Shown: positions 18,125-28,159, numbered from the stretch's first letter. The stretch: DNA of 64,000 nucleotides from Pseudorhodobacter sp. MZDSW-24AT (GCF_002794355.1 NZ_PGOI01000001.1:186001-250000); one strand, 5' to 3'. Program-made: numbers and translations. Notes: generated from the letters alone by a model not told the origin.

Positions 18125-18173
18125 CATCTGTTTACAAATATCCCACGGGGGTCCGGGGGTGTGAAACCCCCGG
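18125..18173 (+). repeat. REP-like 3' element, copy A
   Basis: The element begins CATCTGTTTACAAATATCCC (18125-18144), continues ACGGGGGTC, and ends in a hairpin with arms CCGGGGGT (18153-18160) and ACCCCCGG (18166-18173). The same 5' block and GC hairpin occur at 50865-50908 on the opposite strand, and a shortened relative lies near 40105. It starts 22 bases after the gpt stop, so it may act in transcript termination or 3'-end protection. Confidence 0.65.
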
Positions 18174-18200
18174 TTCCGCCGACAGCCAAAGGTGCGACCG

Positions 18201-19394
18201 ATGACGTTTCCGCTCAACCCTGCCATGGCCGCCACCGAGGCACCGCCCGTGATGGAGGCGCGCCGTTGGCTCTCGGGGGTCACCTTCCCGGCCGACCGAC
18301 CGCTGATCAACATCAGCCAGGCTGCGCCTGTTGAGCCGCCGCCCTTGGGCCTGCGCCAGGCGATCGCCGAGGCCGCGTTGCGGGACGATGCCGCGCATCT
18401 CTATGGCCCGGTGCTGGGGCTGCCTGACTTGCGCGCCGAAATCGCGCTGCAATGGTCGCGCGCCTATGGCGGAGACATCCGGGCGGATCAGGTGGCGATC
18501 ACCCAAGGCTGCAATCAGGCCTTCACCGCCGTGATGTCGACGCTTGCCGGGGCCGGGGATGAGGTTATCCTGCCAACGCCTTGGTATTTCAACCATAAGA
18601 TGTGGTTCGACATGCAAGGCGTCACCACCGTGGCACTGGACACCGGCGCCACACTGATCCCCGAGGCCGAGGCCGCGCGCGCCCTTATTACCTCCCGCAC
18701 CCGTGCCATCGTCCTCGTGTCGCCCAACAATCCGGGCGGCGTGGAATATCCCGCCGAAACGCTGACCGCCTTCCGCGATCTGTGCCGGAGCCATGGTCTT
18801 GCGCTGATCGTGGATGAAACCTACCGTGATTTCGACAGCCGCCATTCGGTCGAGCTGGGTGGCCGCCCGCATGACCTGTTCTGTGATCCCGACTGGTCGG
18901 ATACCCTGATCCATCTTTACAGTTTTTCCAAGGCCTACCGCCTGACGGGCCACCGGGTGGGCGCGGTGGTGGCGCATGCCGGACGGCTGGCCGAGGTCGA
19001 AAAGTTCCTCGACACCGTGGCGATCTGCCCCGGCCAGCTGGGCCAGATCGCGGCTCTTTGGGGGATGCGCAACCTTGGCCAATGGGTGGCGGGCGAGCGG
19101 GATGAGATTCTGGCCCGGCGCCGCGCCATGGTGGATGGCTTTGCCACGCTGGACGGGTGGGAACTGCTGGGATGCGGCGCGTATTTTGCCTATGTCGCGC
19201 ATCCTTTCGACATGGCGTCGGATGTCTTGTGCAAAAGGCTGGTGTCCGAAGCCTCGCTTCTGATGCTGCCCGGCACCATGTTCCAGCCCCCCGGCTCGGA
19301 AGCCGGCAAACGCCAGATCCGCATCGCCTTTGCCAATGTCGACGCGGCGGGGATTGCCGAAGTGTTCCGCAGGCTCAAAGCCTTTCGCCCCTGA
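18201..19394 (+). CDS. Class I/II PLP-dependent aminotransferase
   Basis: 397 residues of aminotransferase fold type I. The PLP lysine is in YSFSKAYRLTGHRVG. Earlier cofactor motifs are SPNNPGG and LIVDETYRDFD, with YGPVLGLPDLRAEIA and GCNQAFTAVMSTLAGAGDEV nearer the N-terminus. It resembles aspartate/aromatic-type aminotransferases but differs clearly from the aspC product at 9086. The substrate cannot be read from sequence. The ATG at 18201 was preferred to a GTG at 18192. It follows gpt after about 100 bases that contain the REP-like element. Confidence 0.88.
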   Translation: MTFPLNPAMAATEAPPVMEARRWLSGVTFPADRPLINISQAAPVEPPPLGLRQAIAEAALRDDAAHLYGPVLGLPDLRAEIALQWSRAYGGDIRADQVAITQGCNQAFTAVMSTLAGAGDEVILPTPWYFNHKMWFDMQGVTTVALDTGATLIPEAEAARALITSRTRAIVLVSPNNPGGVEYPAETLTAFRDLCRSHGLALIVDETYRDFDSRHSVELGGRPHDLFCDPDWSDTLIHLYSFSKAYRLTGHRVGAVVAHAGRLAEVEKFLDTVAICPGQLGQIAALWGMRNLGQWVAGERDEILARRRAMVDGFATLDGWELLGCGAYFAYVAHPFDMASDVLCKRLVSEASLLMLPGTMFQPPGSEAGKRQIRIAFANVDAAGIAEVFRRLKAFRP

Positions 19395-19472
19395 GGACTT
19401 GCGCCCCGCCCTCTTGTTCCCTCATGTCATAGCGCATAGACAGTCGCAAAGCAGGTTCTACAGGGGCGGACG

Positions 19473-21341
19473 ATGGCAAAAGACGACGACAACAGCCCGC
19501 GCAAAAAGGGCAAGGGCAGCCAGATCGTGATCTGGGTGCTGATGGCGATGCTGGTCGTCGGCCTTGGCGGCTTTGGGGTCACCAATTTTGGCGGTGGCTT
19601 GACCGCCATCGGTCGGGTCGGCGACCGCGAGATCGAAACCAACACCTATGCCCGCGCGCTTCAGCAAGAGCTTTCGGCGCTGTCCGCCCAGTTCGGGCAG
19701 ACGGTCTCGCTGTCGCAGGCGCAAAGCCTTGGGGTGGACCGCCAGGTGCTCCAGTCGCTGGTGGCACAGGCGGCGCTCGACAACGAGGCCGATCGCATCG
19801 GCCTGTCGGTGGGCGATGCCGTGGTGGCACAAACCATCACCGAGTCCCCCGCCTTCCAAGGCACCGCCGGCCGGTTCGACCGCGAAACCTACCGCTTCAC
19901 CTTGGACCGCAACAATCTGACCGAAAGCGCATATGAGGCGACGTTGCGGTCGGATCTGGCGCGGCAATTGCTGACCGGGGCGATTGCGGGCGGCTTTGTG
20001 GCCCCTGCGCCGCTGACCGATACGCTTTACAACTGGGTGGGGGAGCGTCGCGGCTTTTCTGTGCTGCGTCTCACCGCCGAAGATCTGGAAACCCCGGTGG
20101 CCGCACCGAGCGAGGCAGAGTTGACCGCCTATTATGAGGCCAACATCGACCGCTTCACCGCGCCAGAGGCCAAACGCATCCGTTACGCTGCCCTCTTGCC
20201 CGACGCGATCGCCGCCGATCAGCCCGTCGACGAAGAGGCGCTGCGCCGGATGTATGACGCACGCATCGCCGAATTCGTTCAGCCTGAGCGCCGCTTGGTG
20301 GAACGTTTGATTTATCCTTCGACCGAAGCCGCTGCCGAGGCCAAGGCGCGGCTGGATGCGGGCGAGGCCTTTGAGACCTTGGTGGCAGAGCGCGGTCTGG
20401 AGCTGGAAGACATCGATCTGGGCGACGTGTCGCGCGAAGATCTTGGCGCTGCGGCGGATGCCGTCTTCGCGCTGGAAGAACCCGGCGTTGTCGGACCGTT
20501 CGAAAGCACCCTTGGCCCTGCGCTGTTCCGCATGAACGCCATTCTGGCAGCGCAGGAAATCGATTTCGAAGCCGCGCGGCCGGACCTTGCGGTGGAGATT
20601 CAGGCCGACGCCGCGCGTCGCGCCATTGCCGACCGGGTCGAGGCCATCGATGACATGCTTGCCGGCGGCTCCACCTTGGACGAGGTGGCGCAAGAGCAGG
20701 GCATGACGGTGGACACCGTGGATTTCGTGGCCAATGAAACCGCGCCTGAAGGCATTTCCGCCTATCCTGCCTTCCGGACGGCGGCGACTGCACTGGAAGA
20801 GGGCGATTTCCCGGAAGCCGTGTTGCTCGCCGATGGCGGCGTGGTTGCCATGGAATTCGTCGAACTTGTTCCTGCGGCTCCGATCCCGTTTGAAACCGCG
20901 CGCGCCGATGTTCTGGCGGCCGCCACCGCCGATGCCGCCGCCCGCGCCCTGTCTGAGCGCGCGGTGGAGGTTAAGGCAGCGGTCGAGGGCGGAGCTTCGC
21001 TGGGGGCATTTGGCATCGTGCAGCGCACCGCCAACATCGCCCGCGATGGCTTTGTAGAAGGTGCCCCGCCCGAATTGCTCTCCGCCGTCTTCGAGATGGA
21101 AGCGGGCGATCTGCGGGTGATCGAAGGAACAGATTTCATCGGTGTCGTGCGTCTGGATGAGGTGCGCGCGGCCGCCCAAGAGGGCGAGGACGTCGCCGCC
21201 TTGAAAGAGGCCATCTCGGCTCAGGTCGAACAGGCCTTGGCACAGGATGCCCTTCTGCTCTTCTCGAACGCGCTGACCGACGAGGCCGGGGTTTTCCTTG
21301 ACCAGAACGCCATCAACGCGGTCCACGCGCAATTCAACTGA
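19473..21341 (+). CDS. ppiD: Periplasmic folding chaperone / peptidyl-prolyl isomerase, PpiD type
   Basis: A 622-residue inner-membrane-anchored periplasmic chaperone that helps newly exported outer-membrane proteins fold. It begins with a basic cytoplasmic tail and one transmembrane helix at about 17-40 (SQIVIWVLMAMLVVGLGGFG). A SurA-N-like domain follows (GDREIETNTYARALQQELSA). The central parvulin-like region is divergent: it has EAFETLVAERGLE and the AVFALEEPGVVGPFES segment, but I cannot confirm catalytic residues. A long Ala/Glu-rich C-terminal part follows. It is directly upstream of trpE (38 bases) and probably co-transcribed. Confidence 0.92.
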   Translation: MAKDDDNSPRKKGKGSQIVIWVLMAMLVVGLGGFGVTNFGGGLTAIGRVGDREIETNTYARALQQELSALSAQFGQTVSLSQAQSLGVDRQVLQSLVAQAALDNEADRIGLSVGDAVVAQTITESPAFQGTAGRFDRETYRFTLDRNNLTESAYEATLRSDLARQLLTGAIAGGFVAPAPLTDTLYNWVGERRGFSVLRLTAEDLETPVAAPSEAELTAYYEANIDRFTAPEAKRIRYAALLPDAIAADQPVDEEALRRMYDARIAEFVQPERRLVERLIYPSTEAAAEAKARLDAGEAFETLVAERGLELEDIDLGDVSREDLGAAADAVFALEEPGVVGPFESTLGPALFRMNAILAAQEIDFEAARPDLAVEIQADAARRAIADRVEAIDDMLAGGSTLDEVAQEQGMTVDTVDFVANETAPEGISAYPAFRTAATALEEGDFPEAVLLADGGVVAMEFVELVPAAPIPFETARADVLAAATADAAARALSERAVEVKAAVEGGASLGAFGIVQRTANIARDGFVEGAPPELLSAVFEMEAGDLRVIEGTDFIGVVRLDEVRAAAQEGEDVAALKEAISAQVEQALAQDALLLFSNALTDEAGVFLDQNAINAVHAQFN

Positions 21342-21379
21342 CCTGTCCTGTTGACACCACAGACCGAAAGCCCTTTCCG

Positions 21380-22888
21380 ATGATCCTTTCCCCCGGCTTT
21401 GAAGACTTCGAGCGCAACTGGAACGCGGGGAAGAATCAGCTGGTCTGGGTCCGGCTGGCGGCTGATCTGGACACGCCTGTCAGCCTGATGCTGAAACTCG
21501 GAGAGGCGCGGCCCGACACCTTCATGCTGGAATCCGTGACCGGTGGCGAGGTGCGGGGGCGCTATTCCATCGTGGGGATGAAACCCGATCTGATCTGGCG
21601 TTGCCATGGCGCGGAGTCGCAGATCAACCGCGAGGCGCGCTATGATGCAGGTGCCTTCCACCCATTGGACGGCCATCCGCTGGAAACGCTGCGCGCCCTG
21701 ATCGCCGAATGCGCCATTGAGATGCCCGAAGGCCTGCCCGCAGTGTCTGCCGGGCTGTTCGGCTATCTGGGTTATGACATGATCCGGCTGGTGGAAAACT
21801 TGCCCAACGTGAACCCAGACCCGCTGGGCCTGCCCGATGCGGTGCTGATGCGGCCCACGGTGATTGCCGTGCTGGATGGCGTGAAGGGCGAGGTGACGCT
21901 GGTGTCTCCGGCATGGGCCAGCAGCGGCCTGTCGGCGCGTGCGGCCTATGCGCAAGCGGGCGAGCGCGTGATGGATGCCCTGCGCGATCTGGATCGGGCA
22001 CCGGCGGCGCAGCGCGACCTTGGCGAGGCTTCCCCCGTGGGAGAGGCGGTTTCCAACTTCACCCATGAAGGCTACAAACAGGCGGTCGAGAAGGCCAAGG
22101 ATTACATCCGCGCGGGTGACATTTTTCAGGTGGTCCCAAGCCAACGTTGGGCACAGCGGTTCGAGTTGCCGCCCTTTGCGCTTTACCGGTCCTTGCGGCG
22201 CACCAACCCCTCGCCTTTCCTGTTCTTCTTCAACTTTGGCGGCTTTCAGGTGATTGGGGCAAGCCCGGAAATCCTTGTGCGGCTGCGCGATGGGGAAGTG
22301 ACGATCCGACCCATCGCTGGCACCCGCAAGCGGGGCGAAACGCCCGAAGAAGACAAGGCGCTGGAGCTGGATCTTCTGGCTGACAAGAAAGAGCTGGCCG
22401 AGCATCTGATGCTGCTGGATCTGGGGCGCAATGATGTGGGCCGGGTTGCCAAGGTGGGCACGGTGCATCCGACCGAGAAATTCACCATCGAACGCTACAG
22501 CCATGTGATGCACATCGTGAGCAACGTGGTGGGTCAGATCAACGAAGGCGAAGACGCGCTGTCGGCGCTGCTGGCGGGCTTGCCTGCGGGAACGGTCTCG
22601 GGTGCGCCCAAGGTGCGGGCGATGGAAATCATCGACGAGCTGGAGCCGGAAAAGCGCGGTGTCTACGGGGGCGGCGTCGGCTATTTTGCGGCCAATGGCG
22701 AAATGGACTTCTGCATCGCGCTGCGCACGGCCGTGCTGAAGGACGAGACGCTCTATGTGCAGGCCGGTGGCGGTGTGGTTTTTGACAGTGATCCCGAGGC
22801 CGAATTTCAGGAAACCGTCAACAAGTCGCGCGCCTTGCGCCGGGCGGCCGAAGACGCAGGGCTTTTTGCACGGCGTGGCAACCGCTGA
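21380..22888 (+). CDS. trpE: Anthranilate synthase component I
   Basis: A 502-residue chorismate-utilising enzyme that makes anthranilate from chorismate, using ammonia delivered by TrpG. The N-terminal region has ESVTGGEVRGRYSIVGMKPD. The C-terminal catalytic domain shows GDIFQVVPSQRW, RTNPSPFLFFFNFGGFQVIG, RPIAGTRKRGETPEEDKALE, DLGRNDVGRVAKVGTV, AGLPAGTVSGAPKVRAMEII and QAGGGVVFDSDPEAEFQET. All are canonical. No leader peptide or attenuator is visible in the 38 bases before it. TrpG is not in the window. Confidence 0.97.
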   Translation: MILSPGFEDFERNWNAGKNQLVWVRLAADLDTPVSLMLKLGEARPDTFMLESVTGGEVRGRYSIVGMKPDLIWRCHGAESQINREARYDAGAFHPLDGHPLETLRALIAECAIEMPEGLPAVSAGLFGYLGYDMIRLVENLPNVNPDPLGLPDAVLMRPTVIAVLDGVKGEVTLVSPAWASSGLSARAAYAQAGERVMDALRDLDRAPAAQRDLGEASPVGEAVSNFTHEGYKQAVEKAKDYIRAGDIFQVVPSQRWAQRFELPPFALYRSLRRTNPSPFLFFFNFGGFQVIGASPEILVRLRDGEVTIRPIAGTRKRGETPEEDKALELDLLADKKELAEHLMLLDLGRNDVGRVAKVGTVHPTEKFTIERYSHVMHIVSNVVGQINEGEDALSALLAGLPAGTVSGAPKVRAMEIIDELEPEKRGVYGGGVGYFAANGEMDFCIALRTAVLKDETLYVQAGGGVVFDSDPEAEFQETVNKSRALRRAAEDAGLFARRGNR

Positions 22889-23047
22889 GCGCCGCGCACA
22901 CGGGGCCATCACAAGGCTTTGAGACATCGTAACAGGGTTTGCATTGCGTTCGGCGCTACTTACCTGATGATATGCTACAGCCTGCTGGCGACCCGGCGCG
23001 GATATTCGCACCACGGGCCTGCCGTCCAAACGAAGAGGAGTTCGGGA

Positions 23048-24526
23048 GTGCAGTCCAAAGCCACAACTTATTCTGCCCATCCGGGTTTTGGCGCGCGTGG
23101 TCGCGCCACGCTCATGGCGCTGGGTCTCGGCCTCGCGCTGGCCTTGGGTCAGGCGCAGGGGGCCTTTGCCCGCGCGCCAGACAGCTTTGCCGATCTGGCG
23201 CAACAGATCAGCCCATCGGTGGTGAACATCACCACCTCGGCGGTGGTGTCTGGCCCTGCCGCCGGCGGCCCCATCGTGCCCGAGGGGAGCCCGTTTGAAG
23301 ACTTCTTCCGCGATTTCATGGACCGCAACAATCCGGGCGGGAACGGTGCGCCACGCCGTTCGGAAGCGCTTGGTTCGGGCTTTGTGATCTCGGAAGACGG
23401 CTATATCGTCACCAACAATCACGTGATTGAAAACGCGGATGAAATCGAGATCGAGTTTTTCTCTGGCACCCGGCTTACGGCCAAGCTGGTGGGGACCGAC
23501 CCGAAAACCGACATCGCCTTGCTGAAGGTGGAAAGTGACACCCCCCTGCCCTTCGTCACCTTTGGCAACTCGGACCTGAGCCGGGTGGGCGACTGGGTGG
23601 TGGCCATGGGCAACCCGCTGGGACAAGGGTTCTCGGTCTCGGCCGGGATCGTGTCGGCCCGCAATCGGGCCCTTTCGGGCACCTATGACGACTACATCCA
23701 GACCGATGCTGCGATCAACCGCGGCAACTCGGGCGGGCCGCTGTTCAACATGGACGGTCAGGTGATCGGCGTGAACACCGCCATTCTGTCGCCCAACGGC
23801 GGGTCCATCGGGATTGGCTTTTCGATGGCGTCCAATGTGGTCACCAAAGTGGTGGATCAGTTGAAAGAGTTCGGCGAAACGCGGCGCGGCTGGCTGGGTG
23901 TGCGCATCCAGGACGTCACACCAGACGTGGCCGAGGCCATGGGTCTGGCCGAAGCGTCGGGTGCCTTGGTGACCGATGTGCCAGAGGGTCCGGCCAAGGA
24001 TTCGGGGATCATCGCCGGTGACGTGATCACGCAATTCGCAGGACAGCCGGTGCGTGACACCCGCGATCTGACGCGCCGTGTGGCCGACAGCCCGGTGGGC
24101 GAAGCGGTGCCGGTGATCGTGATGCGCGAAGGCAAATCCGAAACGCTGCAAGTGACCCTTGGCCGCCGCGAAGAGGCGGAAGCCGCCGAAGTGCGCCCCG
24201 CCGCCGCCGACGGCCCGGCAGAGCCTCAGGAAGCGGAAATCCTTGGCATGTCGCTGGCCCCGGTGTCAGAGGAACTGAAGCAATCGCTGAATCTGCCAGC
24301 CGATGCCGAAGGTCTGGTCGTGGGTGAAGTGGACCCAGCATCGGAAGCCTATGCCAAAGGTCTGCGCGACGGCGATCTGATCACCGAAGCCGGGCAGCAA
24401 AAGGTGGTGCGCCTGAAGGATCTGGAAGACCGGATCACCGAAGCAGAGGCCGCAGGGCGCAAGTCTATTCTGCTTTTGGTGCGCCGCGCCGGTGATCCGC
24501 GCTTTGTCGCACTGGGGATCGAATAA
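23048..24526 (+). CDS. degP: DegP/HtrA-family periplasmic serine protease
   Basis: 492 residues. A signal peptide lies at about 20-42 (LMALGLGLALALGQAQGAFA). A trypsin-like domain follows with His125 (TNNHVIEN), Asp155 (DPKTDIALLK) and Ser228 (INRGNSGGPLFN). Two PDZ domains follow, the first from about RRGWLGVRIQDVTPDVAEAM and the second after a Glu/Ala-rich linker (ILGMSLAPVSEELKQ). It degrades or refolds misfolded envelope proteins. The start is GTG at 23048 with GAGGAG and GGGAG just upstream; homology does not extend to an ATG at 22919. A strong terminator follows. Confidence 0.95.
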   Translation: MQSKATTYSAHPGFGARGRATLMALGLGLALALGQAQGAFARAPDSFADLAQQISPSVVNITTSAVVSGPAAGGPIVPEGSPFEDFFRDFMDRNNPGGNGAPRRSEALGSGFVISEDGYIVTNNHVIENADEIEIEFFSGTRLTAKLVGTDPKTDIALLKVESDTPLPFVTFGNSDLSRVGDWVVAMGNPLGQGFSVSAGIVSARNRALSGTYDDYIQTDAAINRGNSGGPLFNMDGQVIGVNTAILSPNGGSIGIGFSMASNVVTKVVDQLKEFGETRRGWLGVRIQDVTPDVAEAMGLAEASGALVTDVPEGPAKDSGIIAGDVITQFAGQPVRDTRDLTRRVADSPVGEAVPVIVMREGKSETLQVTLGRREEAEAAEVRPAAADGPAEPQEAEILGMSLAPVSEELKQSLNLPADAEGLVVGEVDPASEAYAKGLRDGDLITEAGQQKVVRLKDLEDRITEAEAAGRKSILLLVRRAGDPRFVALGIE

Positions 24527-24552
24527 CCTTTTCCCTGAGTCCAGAAAACCCA

Positions 24553-24585
24553 AACGCGCGGCAGCCCCCTGCCGCGCGTTTTACG
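24553..24585 (+). terminator. Rho-independent terminator after degP
   Basis: A perfect 12-bp stem, AACGCGCGGCAG (24553-24564) and CTGCCGCGCGTT (24569-24580), encloses a CCCC loop and runs into a short T tract. It lies 27 bases after the degP stop. The A-rich left flank means it could also terminate the convergent minus-strand operon. Confidence 0.85.
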
Positions 24586-24599
24586 TTGGGTGAGCGCAA

Positions 24600-25253
24600 T
24601 CAGAAAAACGAGGTGCCGCTGCCGAGTTCGCGCAGCAGACGCGAGCGAAAGCTGGCCATCCATTCCGCCCGCTCTTCCGCCATGGCGCGGCCGGTGGGAG
24701 TTTGCATGGTTTGCGCGATGCGGAACAGTTTGACCTCCAGATGGTCCAGCGCATAGGCGCGGTCATCAAGGGGGCGCCGTTGAGCCAAAGGGTCATCCGC
24801 ATTCCAAAGCGCGCCCCCCAGAGCGCCCGCCACGGCAAACATCCGCGCCAGCCCGATGGCCCCCAAAGCCTCGAGCCGGTCCGCGTCTTGCAAGACGCGC
24901 GCTTCGGCACTGCGCGGCGCGACCCCGGCCGAAAAGCTGTGCGCCTCGATGGCATGGGTGACGCGGGCAATACGCTCGGGCGTCCAGCCTTGCGCCGCCA
25001 ACCAGTCTGCCGCCACCTGTGCCGAAAGCGCGGCGGCCTCGGCCCGGTTGGGCGCGTCTTTCGGCAGGTTCACCGCATCATGAAACAACGCAGCCATGTG
25101 CAGCGCATCACGGTCGATCTGGGGCTCATCGGGCAGAATCTGCACGCAGTTGGCCCAGACGCGGTCGATATGCCCAAGATCATGCGCCGCGTCGCGCGTG
25201 TTTGCCCAAAGCCGGGTCAATTCCCGCCGGGCCGCTTGCGCCAAGTCCATCAT
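24600..25253 (-). CDS. HD-domain metal-dependent phosphohydrolase
   Basis: A 217-residue protein of the HD superfamily, YedJ-like. Metal ligands are visible: His28 (DLGHIDRVW), His58-Asp59 (MAALFHDAVN) and Asp123 (LQDADRLEALG). THAIEAHSFS with two histidines lies between. Such enzymes cleave phosphate mono- or diesters; the substrate is unknown. Its start overlaps the stop of the lipoprotein gene as ATGA (25250-25253), so the two are coupled. Downstream lies the degP terminator. Confidence 0.88.
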   Translation of the reverse strand: MMDLAQAARRELTRLWANTRDAAHDLGHIDRVWANCVQILPDEPQIDRDALHMAALFHDAVNLPKDAPNRAEAAALSAQVAADWLAAQGWTPERIARVTHAIEAHSFSAGVAPRSAEARVLQDADRLEALGAIGLARMFAVAGALGGALWNADDPLAQRRPLDDRAYALDHLEVKLFRIAQTMQTPTGRAMAEERAEWMASFRSRLLRELGSGTSFF

Positions 25254-25792
25254 CGCGGCCTCACATCGGTTGTGACCAACCCCAGTTCGCGCGCCGCCGT
25301 CAGAGAGAGGCGATCACTTTCGAGGCCGCGCTCCGCCTGATAGCGCCGCAAGGCGGCCCGGGTAGGGAAATCCATTTGCCCGGTCAGGGGCAAGACATAA
25401 AGCCCGCGCGCCTTGAGCGCACGCTGCAAGCTGGCGATGAAATCGACCGTCATTTCCGAAGGGCACGGGCTGCGGAACCACACTTCCTGACGCTCTTGCA
25501 CAATCTTCTGCCGCGCTTCGCTGCGAAACACAGCCGGGGCGATCACCGCGCCATCGGGCCCGCGCCGGGCGTCGGACACCATCACCTGTTCGGTCACCGT
25601 TTCGATCACCATAGGTGTCACATCCGATGCCCAGCATTCGCCTTCGGCGCTTTTGGGAGGACCCGGTTCCGTCAAACGCACCAGATCACGCGAAAGATCG
25701 GCGCGGCCGGGCGCTTTGGGAACAGCCGCCTGCTGGCAACTGACAAGGCAGATCGCTGCCCCCAAAAGGGTCAAGGACGCATGGCGCATCAT
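25250..25792 (-). CDS. Lipoprotein with C-terminal peptidoglycan-binding-like domain
   Basis: A 180-residue lipoprotein. The signal peptide ends in an LVSC lipobox with acylated Cys19. The central region (GECWASDVTPMVIETVTEQV, then a segment ending RQEVWFRSPCP) is unassigned. The last 60 residues (FIASLQRALKARGLYVLPLT, FPTRAALRRYQAERGLESD) fit the PG_binding_1 helical bundle that binds cell-wall glycan. Two adjacent ATGs (25792, 25789) follow AGGAA. Longer frames upstream have no similarity. It precedes the coupled HD hydrolase; together they form a small two-gene operon of unknown role. Confidence 0.82.
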   Translation of the reverse strand: MMRHASLTLLGAAICLVSCQQAAVPKAPGRADLSRDLVRLTEPGPPKSAEGECWASDVTPMVIETVTEQVMVSDARRGPDGAVIAPAVFRSEARQKIVQERQEVWFRSPCPSEMTVDFIASLQRALKARGLYVLPLTGQMDFPTRAALRRYQAERGLESDRLSLTAARELGLVTTDVRPR

Positions 25793-25846
25793 CTGGATGT
25801 CAATTCCTGCCTGCTCCGGTTGGCCCGGCGTTGGCCAAGACGCTAG

Positions 25847-26346
<500 letters not shown>

Positions 26347-26347
<1 letters not shown>

Positions 26348-27033
26348 TGCGCCGCGCGCTTGCGCTGATCGCGGTCTTCAGCGGTCCGGCATCAGCGCAA
26401 GACATCGTCAGCGCCGCATTGGCACTTCCGACCGACCGCTATGATCACGCGGTTCTGGGCGATGCACTGGAATGGGCTGGGCTTGACCTCACCCTGTCCG
26501 ATGGCCAGCGCGTGCGGTTCACGCTTCCCGAGAGCCATGTGTTCGAGGATGTCACGGCCCGTCTGGGCGATTTTGACGGCGATGGCCGCCCCGAGGTGAT
26601 GGTGGTGGAAACCGCGACCGCCGCCGGAGCTTCACTTGCCATCTATGATGCAAAGGGACGGCGCGCAGCGACGCCCTATATCGGGGAGCCGCATCGCTGG
26701 CTTGCCCCTGCCGGTTGGGGCGATTTTGACGGCGATGGCCGGATCGAGATTGCCTATGTCGACCGCCCTCATCTGGCCAAAGAACTGGTCTTTCTGCGGC
26801 TGGAGGGCCATCAGCTGACCGAAATCGCGCGGGCGCCGGGGTTTACGAACCATCGTATCGGCGATGACCGGATTTCAGGCGGCGTTCAGACGTGCGCTGG
26901 TCGGGCGTCACTTGTGTTGGCCTCTGCCGATTGGTCGCGCGCGGTTGCCGTGCGGCTGGCGGCCGGGCGTATCGTTTCGCAGGATCTGGGGCCTTGGCGC
27001 GGCGGGGGGCCGGATCTGACGGTGTGCCGCTAA
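26347..27033 (+). CDS. Exported FG-GAP/VCBS repeat protein
   Basis: 228 residues. A short signal peptide (RRALALIAVFSGPASAQ) is followed by a beta-propeller-like protein with two calcium-binding loops, DFDGDGRPE at 75-83 and DFDGDGRIE at 126-134. Such loops typify FG-GAP/VCBS repeats. Only about three blades could fit, so it is short for the family. Cysteines near the C-terminus (GGVQTCAGRAS; DLTVCR) may form a disulphide. It starts in the stop of the ferredoxin gene, so the two are coupled despite different compartments. It overlaps the convergent DUF2065 gene by four bases. Function unknown. Confidence 0.8.
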
Positions 27034-27224
27034 AGCCCGATCCAGCGCACCAAGGCGATCAGTGTCGCGCCAAGCGCCAGCGACACCAGACCGATCAGCC
27101 TGCGGGTTTCGAGCGACAGGTTGGCCATCATCGCCAGCACCTGTTCAACACGCGAAGGGGCCAGTGCAAGCACCAGCCCCTCGGCAACGGCGACCAGCCC
27201 AAGGGCCAGAACGATCCAGATCAC
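27030..27224 (-). CDS. Small membrane protein DUF2065 (YjeT-like)
   Basis: A 64-residue inner-membrane protein of the DUF2065 family with two hydrophobic segments (MIWIVLALGLVAVAEGLVLA and RLIGLVSLALGATLIALVRW). The start is GTG at 27224, overlapping the hflC stop as GTGA. DUF2065 genes commonly follow hflC, suggesting a role with the HflKC-FtsH complex, but no activity is established. The 3' end overlaps the convergent FG-GAP gene. Confidence 0.9.
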   Translation of the reverse strand: MIWIVLALGLVAVAEGLVLALAPSRVEQVLAMMANLSLETRRLIGLVSLALGATLIALVRWIGL

Positions 27225-28159
27225 GGCGCGGTGGTCGGCGCCGGGGCGGCCGGGGCGGGCGTTGGGGCCGCCGCAGGCGCGACACCACGGTCTGCCGGGG
27301 CCACATCGCTGCGCAGATAGGTGAAGAACTCGCTATCCGGCTGCATGACGATCGACGAGTTGCCGCTTTGCAGTGCCCGCTCATACGAGGTGAGCGAGCG
27401 GGTGAATGCAAAGAACTCCGGGTCACGACCAAAGGCTTCGGCGTAAATCCCGTTGCGCTCGGCGTCGGCTTCACCGCGGGCCACTTCGGCCATGCGACGC
27501 GCTTCGGAGGTGAGTTCCACCACAGTCCGGTCCGCGGTTGCCCGCACCCGCTGCGCGGCTTCGCCCCCGCGGGCGATTTCATCCGCAGCTTCCCGCTCAC
27601 GTTCGGCCCGCATCCGGGCGAAGGTTGCGGCAAGGTTCTGCTCGGGCAGATCGGTGCGCGTCAGGCGAACGTCGATCACCTCAATCCCCAAGGCCCCCGA
27701 TTCCGCCCGCGCGCGGTCACGGATCTGGTTCATCAGCGCGGTCCGGTCTTCGGACAGAACACGGTTTGACGGCACAGCACCCAGCACCTCGCGGATGGCG
27801 GCGTTCAGGATACGATCAAGCCGGGTCTGAGCCGCATCAATGCCGCCCACCCCCACCGCTTCGCGGAATTCGACCAGATCGGTGATCCGCCAACGGGCGA
27901 AGGCGTCCACCACAAGGCGGCGGTCATCGAGCGGGGTGACTTCCAGAGGCTGGGTCGGCAGACCCAGGATACGGGCGTCGTATTTCACGACTTCCTGAAT
28001 CAGCGGGATCTTGAAGCCAAGACCCGGCTCTTCTTTCACTTGCTTGACCTGACCAAATTGCAGAACGAGTGCCTTTTCACGCTCATCCACGATGAACAGC
28101 GAGGACAGGACTGCAGCCCCGAGAACAACCGCCACCGGCAGAAGAAGTTGCGCTTTCAT
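27221..28159 (-). CDS. hflC: HflC, membrane protease regulator
   Basis: 312 residues. An N-terminal signal anchor (MKAQLLLPVAVVLGAAVLSS) is followed by a Band 7/SPFH domain. With HflK it forms the periplasmic cage around FtsH and limits its proteolysis. Conserved sequence includes RDRARAESGALGIEVIDVRL, RMRAEREREAADEIARGGEA and a DRTVVELTSEARRMAEVARG segment. The C-terminus is an Ala/Pro-rich tail. Its start overlaps the hflK stop by one base and its end overlaps DUF2065 by four bases. Confidence 0.96.
   Translation of the reverse strand: MKAQLLLPVAVVLGAAVLSSLFIVDEREKALVLQFGQVKQVKEEPGLGFKIPLIQEVVKYDARILGLPTQPLEVTPLDDRRLVVDAFARWRITDLVEFREAVGVGGIDAAQTRLDRILNAAIREVLGAVPSNRVLSEDRTALMNQIRDRARAESGALGIEVIDVRLTRTDLPEQNLAATFARMRAEREREAADEIARGGEAAQRVRATADRTVVELTSEARRMAEVARGEADAERNGIYAEAFGRDPEFFAFTRSLTSYERALQSGNSSIVMQPDSEFFTYLRSDVAPADRGVAPAAAPTPAPAAPAPTTAP

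Noticed and set aside
19458-21332. 624-codon minus-strand open frame opposite ppiD
   Set aside because: It mirrors the ppiD reading frame; no start site or family resemblance, whereas ppiD has clear domain structure.
21342-21379. Possible trp leader peptide or attenuator before trpE
   Set aside because: Only 38 bases separate ppiD and trpE, with no Trp codon run or alternative hairpins.
21221-24151. 976-codon minus-strand open frame opposite trpE and degP
   Set aside because: It lies fully antisense to two well-supported genes and has histidine/arginine-rich, low-similarity composition typical of GC-rich mirror frames.
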